Source: an uncultured Clostridia bacterium (GTDB taxonomy: Bacteria > Bacillota > Clostridia > Oscillospirales > CAG-272). Taken from it: 5,667 nucleotides of DNA. Positions 1-5,011 of the stretch are shown in pieces (within the stretch, counting starts at the first letter, position 1; every line of letters begins with the position of its first letter). The DNA is taken from the NCBI GenBank assembly GCA_947627815.1, contig CANQXN010000116.1, positions 1 to 5,667 of the forward strand, read 5' to 3'. The notes beneath the pieces are model-generated. The model was given only the letters and a program-made list of their open reading frames with translations. It searched no databases and was not told the origin of the DNA. Position numbers and translations under genes: made by a program.

Positions 1-165
1 GGTCGATTTCGACCAGTTTAAAAAAGCGGACACGCCACGGCGCGGGCAAGCACGGAAAACCCCATCGTAAACTGGTCGATTTCGACCAGTTTAAAAAAGC
101 GGACACGCCACGACGCGGGCAAGCATGGAAAACCCCATCGTAAACTGGTCGATTTCGACCAGTTT
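1..165. repeat. Tandem 73-bp repeat array built on a perfect palindrome
   Basis: Two complete 73-bp units (1-73 and 74-146) are followed by a partial third (147-165). The two full units differ at only two positions, G40/A113 and C53/T126, both transitions. Each unit junction carries a palindrome with arms AAACTGGTCGA and TCGACCAGTTT around a TT spacer. Between units 1 and 2 the arms extend to 12 bp (68-79 and 82-93); the last copy has 11-bp arms (142-152 and 155-165). The window starts inside a palindrome, so the array almost certainly continues to the left. The near-identity of the units points to recent duplication. The palindrome would form a hairpin in RNA or single-stranded DNA but has no consistent U-tract, so it is not a standard terminator. 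No gene is visible inside it. Function unknown. Confidence 0.9.
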
Positions 166-227
166 TGAAGTGAAAGACTTTTTCGCCTTTTTTGTGTATT
201 TTATGACTGCTTTTTTCATTGCCGGCT
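166..227. other. Spacer between the two repeat arrays, no gene seen
   Basis: This short T-rich stretch on the plus strand separates the 73-bp palindromic array from the 33-bp array. I see no gene, promoter or strong hairpin in it. The whole region 1-402 therefore consists of repeat arrays, this spacer, one terminator and a short 3' untranslated segment of the minus-strand gene. Confidence 0.6.
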
Positions 228-344
228 CATTTCGTGCAAATAATGCCTTGAAAAAGGTGCCGTTTCGTGCAAGTAATGTCCAAAAAAAGGTGTCATTTCG
301 TGCAAGTAATTCAGATAAAAAAGCCTGAAACGGTGCAAGTAATG
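228..344. repeat. Tandem 33-bp repeat array, four copies
   Basis: Four units in exact 33-bp register start at 228, 261, 294 and 327. The first three share TTTCGTGCAA at 230-239, 263-272 and 296-305, followed by (G/A)TAAT and an A-rich tract ending in GG or GCC. The fourth is diverged at its left end (GAAACGGTGCAAGTAATG) and is cut short by the terminator at 345. The cores are much better conserved than the A-rich spacers. The period equals 11 codons, so one plus-strand frame reads through it as an 11-residue peptide repeat with FRASN or FRANN cores, but no ribosome-binding site supports translation. It could be a protein-binding array, a dispersed intergenic repeat, or part of the 3' region of the minus-strand gene. 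Function unknown. Confidence 0.85.
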
Positions 345-375
345 AAAAAGCCGGACGGAAACCGTCCGGCTTTTT
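345..375 (-). terminator. Rho-independent terminator of the secreted protein gene (bidirectional shape)
   Basis: There is a perfect inverted repeat with 14-bp arms (345-358 and 362-375) around a 3-nt loop. The GC-rich stem core is GCCGGACGG / CCGTCCGGC, and it is flanked by A5 on one side and T5 on the other. Read on the minus strand it begins 27 nt beyond the stop codon at 403-405 and ends in a U-tract, which is what an intrinsic terminator needs. The symmetry means it could also stop transcription coming from the left through the repeat arrays. Confidence 0.92.
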
Positions 376-402
376 GGTTGTTATAGGGAATAATAGGGGG
401 GA

Positions 403-3237
403 TTAGTTGTTGCCACCAACAAGTTTGTAGAGGCAGAAGTCTTGCTGTGTAGTTTTATCATAGTGACGGAATATATATCCTTGAGCTGTGTTATTGTAAG
501 CAAGATAATTGGTTGCTTTAATATTAACGGTATCTTTCAAAAAATCGGTGCCATTTTGGTGCTTACCTGCTTCAGCATGGAAGGTAAATGTATATTCCGA
601 TCCAGTACCATTTCTTATCAGGTCACCCTTGGTATCAAGAAGATAAGTTCCGTCTTTAATCTGAATCTTGAACTTATTATTTCCGCAGTCGATAAGTGTA
701 ACGACCAAGGCGTATGCATCTTCGGAATATTCAATCACACCATCAGTAATGGTAAAAGATTTCGAGTTAGAATTTTTTGTGCCACCTTTACCTTTACCCA
801 AAATTGCATCCATAACATAGCCAGTTGTTGCATTTTCTTCCCAAACAAAGAGATATTCTCCTGCAACAATTTCGCCTTGCGAGGTTACTTTCTTAAACTG
901 CTTTACAGTAGGTTCTTCAGGTTCAACAGCTTTTTCGAAGTAGGCGTAAAGCGTCACATCCTGCGTGATGGGCGTTTTGAAGTCGAATTTTTCTTCAAAT
1001 ACCTCATTGTCTTTAAACCAACCTTTAAAGTCAAAGCCGGTTTTTATAGGTGCGGTAGGCTCGGTGGCAGTTTTTCCCTCTTTCACCGTCTGCGTGTCAT
1101 AGATATCCGTTCCGTTCATGAAGGTCACGGTGTGAGTAGTCACTTCGGGTTCAAGAGTGCCAACTAAACGATACAGGCAGGGCATGTGATAATTATTAGA
1201 ATCGCCTGTAATCGTTGTGTTCTTATAAAAGCGGAATCTGTTGTTAGTATTACCCGATTGACTATTGAAAGCAAGTGTTGTCTTTCCATCAGGCGCCCCA
1301 ATTTTAACTGTACCGTCCGGCTGAACCTCAAAAGTCAAAGTAACAGCAGTTCCGTTGGTAGTTGTAAGTCCGTTGTTTTCACCAGTCTTTGAGTTGCAGA
1401 GATACCCGCCCTCTGTCTTTATGGTACAGCTTTTACCATCCTCCGCAATAGTAATGGTAACAACATAATAATCAGCATCATACGCGATGATACCACCATC
1501 AATGGCCACATCCACATGGTTGCCTCCGGCATCAACACCGGTAAAGATGTATGCTTCGAGGGCTTTGGTATCGGTATTTGTATTCTCATAAACAATCAAA
1601 TACTGTCCACCGGACACAAGATCTTCCGACTTTGTCACTTTCTGGAACTGCTTATAAAGGGGTTCAGGGGGAGTTTCTCTGTCTTTGAAGTGAGCATAGA
1701 TTGTCACATTTCCCGTAATGGGTGTATCAGCGGTGAATTTGGTGTCACCGTCGACTTCGGTATACCAGTCGTCAAAATCTTTTCCCTTCATCGCAGGGTC
1801 AACAGCAGGCACGGTAGCGGTTTTGCCATTTACCACAGTCTGTCTGGCATAAATGGCGGCACCGTTCATAAAGGTCACGGTGTGCGTGGTATACTCGGCT
1901 TTCTCATTCAGCTTATAGAGTGTGAGATTCGCTGTATTTCCGGCGTCTTCAGCAAAATACATAAATTTGGGGCTTTGGGTGTTGTACCGCAAGTAGTTTA
2001 GCGCGTGCGTTGTATCCTCAACGACAACCGTACCGGTTTTGCTGTCCACCGTGAAGGAATGTTTAACAGGCGTGAAGCTTGTTTGATATACGCTTTTTGT
2101 ACCCTCGTCAACGGCTTCCCCGCCCTGCAGGTAAAGACCGTTGGGAAGCTGAATCGCATAGCCGCCGTCACAAGACACAAGTTTCACAAAATACTGTCCG
2201 GCTTCTTCAACATAGAGACCCGCTTCGTCAAACGGAAACTCCACCGCATTGAAAGAATCTACAACAGCAGAATTCAATACAATATTTCTGTCCTCGTTAC
2301 TATAAGCAAAGAGATAATAGCCTTCGCCGATGTCGTTCTGCGAGGTCACTTTCTGAAATACGCCTTGAGTCAAGGATTCGATAGGTTTATCTCTTTTGAT
2401 GCAATAGACATATTCGCTGCCGTTGGCTGCAAACTCAAGCGTGCCTTGGTCGTCTTTCACAAAATTCTTGATATAGCCGTTGACCGTGATGACTTCGCCT
2501 ACTTGAATGCAGGGATTGATGAGAACATTATCAGCGATACTGAGTGTATAAACAAGGATTTCTTTGCTTTCGTCTTTTTCGTCGACAATGGTAACTTGCT
2601 CGTAATAAGTCTTATCTGATTCTGCCGGCGTTGATACAATGGATTTGACCTTGCCCTTACAAGTATATTTCTTTGAACTTGTCGAAGTTTTCGTTGTCTT
2701 GCTCAGCTCGGCAATTTCGTCAACCGCCAAAAGTTCGCTGACGGTATAGGTTTTATCGGTAGGGAGTTCAGCGCAAAAGCCGATATCCATTGTCTCGGTT
2801 TCTTCGCCGGTTTTCATGGTCAGCGTGGCGTTCACCGACTTTGTGCCATAAGGAACGCTTGTCACAACCACGCCGAACAGGACATTGTCTGTTGCGGCTG
2901 TGTAGATATCCCCGTCCGCTTTGATACTGCGATAGATGCCTTTGACATCGATGGCTTTGGACGCCACCGCCGTTCTTTCCCCGGTGATGAAGGCTACTTG
3001 AATGGAAGCTGTGTTGCACTTATTCATCGTGTCAAGAGGGGCAGCCACAACGATACGGGCGCTAAAGTTACCGGCGTCTTCCTTGAACTGCACAAACGCC
3101 GTGCGTTTGTCAACCTTATCAAGGGTCTGGGTTGTTCCGCTTTCGGTGCCGGCGTCCGCGGCGAACACGGCAAGGCCGGTGACCAGCGCGGCGGCAAGCA
3201 TACAAAAGACGAGAATAAAGGCTGTAAACTTTTTCAC
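403..3237 (-). CDS. Large secreted modular protein with OB-fold-like domain, InlB-type repeats and three repeated beta-rich modules
   Basis: This is a 944-aa exported protein, probably displayed at or shed from the cell surface. The GTG start at 3235-3237 is chosen because GGAGGA (3245-3250) sits 7 nt upstream and the product then begins with a classic signal peptide: KK, a hydrophobic core, and likely cleavage after VFA at about residue 26. An in-frame ATG at 3267 would add ten residues but has no SD. Residue positions from the GTG: a beta-rich domain of unknown type at about 44-158; an OB-fold-like domain at about 185-280 (YTCKGKVKSI, ITVNGYIKNF); module A 293-442; InlB/Listeria-Bacteroides repeat 451-517; module B 531-693; InlB repeat 701-767; module C 781-941. 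The modules open with F(Q/K)KVT..., then Y(L/Y)(L/F/I), and close with LYKL or LYRL. There is no LPXTG motif, SLH domain, dockerin or recognisable catalytic domain, so the mode of retention is unclear. It has its own promoter and terminator. Adhesion or ligand binding is inferred from architecture only. Confidence 0.88.
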   Translation of the reverse strand: MKKFTAFILVFCMLAAALVTGLAVFAADAGTESGTTQTLDKVDKRTAFVQFKEDAGNFSARIVVAAPLDTMNKCNTASIQVAFITGERTAVASKAIDVKGIYRSIKADGDIYTAATDNVLFGVVVTSVPYGTKSVNATLTMKTGEETETMDIGFCAELPTDKTYTVSELLAVDEIAELSKTTKTSTSSKKYTCKGKVKSIVSTPAESDKTYYEQVTIVDEKDESKEILVYTLSIADNVLINPCIQVGEVITVNGYIKNFVKDDQGTLEFAANGSEYVYCIKRDKPIESLTQGVFQKVTSQNDIGEGYYLFAYSNEDRNIVLNSAVVDSFNAVEFPFDEAGLYVEEAGQYFVKLVSCDGGYAIQLPNGLYLQGGEAVDEGTKSVYQTSFTPVKHSFTVDSKTGTVVVEDTTHALNYLRYNTQSPKFMYFAEDAGNTANLTLYKLNEKAEYTTHTVTFMNGAAIYARQTVVNGKTATVPAVDPAMKGKDFDDWYTEVDGDTKFTADTPITGNVTIYAHFKDRETPPEPLYKQFQKVTKSEDLVSGGQYLIVYENTNTDTKALEAYIFTGVDAGGNHVDVAIDGGIIAYDADYYVVTITIAEDGKSCTIKTEGGYLCNSKTGENNGLTTTNGTAVTLTFEVQPDGTVKIGAPDGKTTLAFNSQSGNTNNRFRFYKNTTITGDSNNYHMPCLYRLVGTLEPEVTTHTVTFMNGTDIYDTQTVKEGKTATEPTAPIKTGFDFKGWFKDNEVFEEKFDFKTPITQDVTLYAYFEKAVEPEEPTVKQFKKVTSQGEIVAGEYLFVWEENATTGYVMDAILGKGKGGTKNSNSKSFTITDGVIEYSEDAYALVVTLIDCGNNKFKIQIKDGTYLLDTKGDLIRNGTGSEYTFTFHAEAGKHQNGTDFLKDTVNIKATNYLAYNNTAQGYIFRHYDKTTQQDFCLYKLVGGNN
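937..1137 (-). repeat. InlB-type (Listeria-Bacteroides) repeat 2 inside the secreted protein
   Basis: This second copy of about 67 residues runs from HTVTFMNGTDIYDTQ to VTLYAYF, with the canonical FKGWF and TPITQDVTLYAYF. It starts exactly 250 residues after repeat 1 and lies between modules B and C. The copies share the opening HTVTFMNG and GKTAT; the middles differ. An acidic, Pro-containing linker (VEPEEPTV) follows before module C. Confidence 0.85.
1687..1887 (-). repeat. InlB-type (Listeria-Bacteroides) repeat 1 inside the secreted protein
   Basis: This segment encodes about 67 residues from HTVTFMNGAAIYARQ to VTIYAHF. The pattern matches the family that forms a small beta-grasp-like domain in Gram-positive surface proteins: HTVTF, an hVxxGKTATxP segment, an aromatic DWY (in place of the usual GW), then the closing TPITGNVTIYAHF. 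It lies between modules A and B. It is clearly homologous to the copy at 937-1137, and the DNA at the starts of both copies is still very similar (AAGGTCACGGTGTG on the plus strand in both). Confidence 0.85.
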
Positions 3238-3244
3238 AACAGGA

Positions 3245-3250
3245 TCCTCC
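3245..3250 (-). promoter_or_regulatory. Shine-Dalgarno site that fixes the GTG start of the secreted protein
   Basis: GGAGGA on the minus strand lies 7 nt from the GTG at 3235-3237, an ideal spacing. If translation began at the upstream in-frame ATG (3267), this strong site would lie inside the coding sequence and the ATG would have no SD of its own. The site therefore argues for the shorter protein. Confidence 0.8.
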
Positions 3251-3295
3251 GTTTTTTTCTTTCTCATTTTTTAAAATGGTGGAAATGTCGGGCCG

Positions 3296-3331
3296 ATTGT
3301 TAAGTTTATTGCTAAGCTTATTGTAACATCT
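3296..3331. repeat. Triple imperfect 12-bp direct repeat over the promoter -10 and start point
   Basis: On the plus strand three consecutive 12-mers read ATTGTTAAGTTT (3296-3307), ATTGCTAAGCTT (3308-3319) and ATTGTAACATCT (3320-3331). The first two differ at two positions; the third shares mainly ATTG. The array covers the -10 box and the predicted transcription start, where a repressor would block polymerase. Operator function is inferred from position; no regulator gene is in the window. Confidence 0.5.
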
Positions 3332-3348
3332 TTTCCCCTGACTGTCAA
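3320..3348 (-). promoter_or_regulatory. Sigma-A-type promoter of the secreted protein gene
   Basis: On the minus strand a perfect -35 TTGACA (3343-3348) is followed by a 17-bp spacer (3326-3342) and a -10 TACAAT (3320-3325). Transcription would start near 3313, leaving about 75 nt of leader before the GTG start. The -10 box lies within the first of three imperfect 12-bp repeats that continue across the start point. Confidence 0.88.
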
Positions 3349-3517
3349 GAATCATTTCCTCGGCATTTTGTCCAAAAGCACAATGAAAAAGAGTGAAAAT
3401 TCTGTCTTTTTCAGGAATCTTCCCGATTTTCCCCTCGCACCCCGTCCGCACACCTTCCGCGCCGGTTTCCACGGTGGCTCCGCGCCGGGGCGGGCAAAAG
3501 CAAAAGGCAAAGCAAAA

Positions 3518-3542
3518 GGGGGCTTCCGAAGCGGAAGCCCCC
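3518..3542 (-). terminator. Rho-independent terminator of the lipoprotein gene
   Basis: Perfect 11-bp arms GGGGGCTTCCG (3518-3528) and CGGAAGCCCCC (3532-3542) surround a 3-nt loop. On the minus strand the hairpin is followed by TTTTGCTTTGCC and further T-rich sequence, an interrupted U-tract. It begins about 40 nt past the TGA stop at 3582-3584, as expected for the end of that transcription unit. Confidence 0.88.
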
Positions 3543-3581
3543 GTGATGGGTCGCGTTTTAACAGATCGTTTAATCGATCGA

Positions 3582-4772
3582 TCAGTTCCAGAGCAGCAGC
3601 TCGGAGAGCTGATACATTTCACCGTTCTGAGACTCAAACTTGAAGTAGGTGTAGGACTTATCAGTGTTGATCGCGAAGTAGCGTTCGAGATAGTTGGTGC
3701 TGACCGTGGCTTTGTCAAAGCCTTCCGCCGGCACTACCACAAGGATTTCTTCCCAAGTCGAGCCGCCGTCGTTCGAGCCGTAGAGCGTGAAGGCAACAAT
3801 CGTTCTGCTGCTGAAGGCATCGTTGTCGTTGGCGTTCACCAGCGAGATACCGGTGAGGGTGACAGGCGTGGTGCCGGTCGTGAAGACGACGCCGACCGAT
3901 TCATCGCTCGTGCAGAGCTTGGTGGAGGTGTCGCCGTCAAAGAGGTACTGCGCGGTTTCGCCGGGGCCTGCGGTCGGGCCGGAAATGAAGGTGATATCGG
4001 TCACTTCGGTGCCGGTGCGGGTAGGATCGGTGACCATATCGCGGTTAACGGGCGTATAGTAGCAGGGGCCGGAACCGCCTTCCAGCATTTCCTCTTCGGT
4101 GGTGGAGAGGTCGGCATAATATTTAATCTTGCCGTCCACGCCACGGATCTCGAGGCGGATCACATAGCCGTGCGCGCCGTCCTCATTGACATCGGTGGTG
4201 TTGAAGGGGAAGTCCTTGCCAAGACCCATACGGATCCAGTTGGAGGTGGCGTCGGACGCTTCGTTGAAGAGCGAGAACTGGGTGATGGTGTAGTTTTGGC
4301 CATCGATGGTGAGCTGCCAGGTGTAATCGGGGTTCATGAGCCAGCCTTCATCGGTGTGCCAAACGAGGTCGTTATACACGCCGGGGATGCTTTCGCCGAC
4401 CTGGATAACCACGCAGGCGCCCAAGCCGAAGCCGTATTCGAACTGGCAGAAGCAGCCGTTCAAAGTAGCCAGGCAGGCATAGTCGTAATCCTCGGTGCCG
4501 TAGGCGATGTCATAGCCGGTTTCGGTGGGATTGGGATCATCGGGGCCGGGCGTGACAGGGCCAGTCGTCGGCGCATCGGTGGCAGGGGGATTGGTGCTTT
4601 CCGGCGCGTTGCTCGTCTCGGTGGGATTGGTAGCGGCAGGCGTGCTGCTACCCGCGGGGGTATTGCCGGAGGTGCCGGCCGGAGCCGGGGTCGTGGTCGT
4701 GGTGTCGCCGCCGCAGGCGACAAGCGCGATCGCCAGAAGGGCAACCAGCAATACGACAATTACTTTTTTCAT
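3582..4772 (-). CDS. Surface lipoprotein with Thr/Pro-rich stalk and C-terminal discoidin (F5/8 type C)-like domain
   Basis: This is a 396-aa exported lipoprotein. The ATG at 4770-4772 is chosen because AAAGG lies 8 nt upstream and the product starts with a lipoprotein signal peptide (MKK, hydrophobic core, lipobox LVAC with lipidated Cys20). A longer in-frame reading to 4916 is excluded because that ATG lies upstream of the promoter. Residues 21-85 are a stalk rich in Thr, Pro, Ala, Ser and Asn. Residues about 87-250 form a domain I do not recognise, with cysteines at 100, 107, 109, 120 and 237. Residues about 258-396 resemble a galactose-binding-like discoidin domain: LFDGDTSTKLCT, then FTLYGSNDGGSTWEEI, then YFKFESQ...YQLSELLLW at the C terminus. 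Such domains bind carbohydrates or other surface ligands. No transporter genes flank it, so it is not obviously an ABC substrate-binding protein. The ligand is unknown. Confidence 0.88.
   Translation of the reverse strand: MKKVIVVLLVALLAIALVACGGDTTTTTPAPAGTSGNTPAGSSTPAATNPTETSNAPESTNPPATDAPTTGPVTPGPDDPNPTETGYDIAYGTEDYDYACLATLNGCFCQFEYGFGLGACVVIQVGESIPGVYNDLVWHTDEGWLMNPDYTWQLTIDGQNYTITQFSLFNEASDATSNWIRMGLGKDFPFNTTDVNEDGAHGYVIRLEIRGVDGKIKYYADLSTTEEEMLEGGSGPCYYTPVNRDMVTDPTRTGTEVTDITFISGPTAGPGETAQYLFDGDTSTKLCTSDESVGVVFTTGTTPVTLTGISLVNANDNDAFSSRTIVAFTLYGSNDGGSTWEEILVVVPAEGFDKATVSTNYLERYFAINTDKSYTYFKFESQNGEMYQLSELLLWN
4518..4712 (-). other. Low-complexity Thr/Pro/Ala/Ser stalk of the lipoprotein
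   Basis: Codons 21-85 encode a disordered linker beginning GGDTTTTTPAPAG, with Asn-Pro-Thr and Ala-Pro motifs and no cysteine or hydrophobic segment. It follows directly after the lipidated cysteine, so it probably spaces the folded domains away from the membrane through the cell wall. Its skewed composition also makes antisense frames open, which explains long spurious reading frames here. Confidence 0.8.
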
Positions 4773-4780
4773 GGTATGTA

Positions 4781-4790
4781 CCTTTCCTTT
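4781..4790 (-). promoter_or_regulatory. Ribosome-binding site of the lipoprotein gene
   Basis: The minus strand reads AAAGGAAAGG ending 8 nt before the ATG at 4772. This purine-rich site supports that ATG, which also gives a complete lipoprotein signal peptide. Confidence 0.75.
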
Positions 4791-4797
4791 CTTGCGC

Positions 4798-4825
4798 CCC
4801 GCGAGGCCAAAACACCGCGCGCGGG
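4798..4825 (-). other. GC-rich hairpin in the lipoprotein mRNA leader
   Basis: On the minus strand CCCGCG (4820-4825) can pair with CGCGGG (4798-4803), extendable by one wobble pair, ending about 8 nt before the ribosome-binding site. There is no U-tract, so it is not a terminator. It could stabilise the mRNA or tune translation, or be chance in GC-rich sequence. Confidence 0.35.
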
Positions 4826-4875
4826 ACAGATGGTGACTGTAGGCGGGAAACACTCCCACCCTCTCCCATATGGCC

Positions 4876-4904
4876 ATTATATCATACTCCGCGCCCGATT
4901 GCAA
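4876..4904 (-). promoter_or_regulatory. Sigma-A-type promoter of the lipoprotein gene
   Basis: On the minus strand TTGCAA (4899-4904) is followed by exactly 17 bp (4882-4898) and a perfect -10 TATAAT (4876-4881). The start point would be near 4869, giving a leader of about 97 nt. This promoter shows that the lipoprotein is transcribed separately from the HAD phosphatase gene to its right. Confidence 0.87.
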
Positions 4905-4947
4905 CCTTTTTTTCAAAAAAATTTTTGCCTTTTCTTCCGCTCATATT

Positions 4948-5010
4948 GAAAAATTCCGGGCTTTTTGAAAAAATTCGGCCTTTTTCGCCGCGATTTGGCA
5001 GGAAAATCGC
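4948..5010 (-). terminator. Possible weak terminator region after the HAD gene, with a 19-bp tandem duplication
   Basis: Directly after the stop at 5012-5014 a 7-bp-arm hairpin (4990-4996 with 5004-5010) can form, but it lacks a U-tract. Further on, two imperfect tandem 19-mers (4948-4966 and 4967-4985; GAAAAATTCCGGG / GAAAAAATTCGGCC followed by T5) give CCG...CGG plus T5/A5 pairing followed by AATTTTT on the minus strand. This could terminate transcription inefficiently. The structure is far weaker than the two clear terminators in the window. Confidence 0.3.
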
Positions 5011-5011
5011 C

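Larger units (their letters stand above)
415..2361 (-). repeat. Three diverged copies of a 150-163-residue module (A, B, C) inside the secreted protein
   Basis: Module A is at 1912-2361, B at 1159-1647 and C at 415-897. Shared landmarks are the opening FQKVTSQNDI / FQKVTKSEDL / FKKVTSQGEI, then YYLFAY / QYLIVY / EYLFVW, a central G(L/Y)YL or GTYL strand, a late L(R/A)YN or LAFN, and a closing LTLYKL / PCLYRL / FCLYKL. B and C are closest; A is more diverged. Spacing of the starts is 238 and 250 residues. From memory, similar YLIVYE...YLRYN...LYKL patterns occur in secreted Bacteroidota and Firmicutes proteins, often near OB-fold or nuclease-like domains, but I do not know a function for them. 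Confidence 0.75.

Noticed and set aside
1..344. CRISPR array
   Set aside because: In the 73-bp array the whole unit is conserved, with no unique spacers. In the 33-bp array the spacers are short, A-rich and related to each other. No cas gene is present.
442..2619. Several plus-strand open frames opposite the secreted protein gene (442-1167, 1516-2001, 2005-2619)
   Set aside because: They are antisense shadows of a continuous 944-codon gene with recognisable domains; none has a convincing ribosome-binding site or domain.
3349..3517. Possible gene or RNA between the lipoprotein terminator and the secreted protein promoter
   Set aside because: I see only a repeated CGCGCCGG octamer and A/G-rich runs, with no start, ribosome-binding site or stable structure apart from the terminator itself.
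3119..3718. Minus-strand open frame of 199 codons across the intergenic region
   Set aside because: It overlaps both flanking genes in another frame and runs through a strong terminator and a consensus promoter; the product has no recognisable domain or signal.
4773..4916. N-terminal extension of the lipoprotein to an ATG at 4916
   Set aside because: That ATG lies upstream of the TTGCAA/TATAAT promoter at 4876-4904, so it would not be in the transcript, and the extension would destroy the lipoprotein signal peptide.
3393..4949. Long plus-strand open frame of about 518 codons opposite the lipoprotein gene
   Set aside because: It lies antisense to a gene with a signal peptide, lipobox, promoter, ribosome-binding site and terminator. 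Its product is a Gly/Ala/Val/Arg-rich sequence with no domain, and it crosses the terminator and promoter of the real gene. GC-rich codon use of the minus-strand gene explains the absence of stops.
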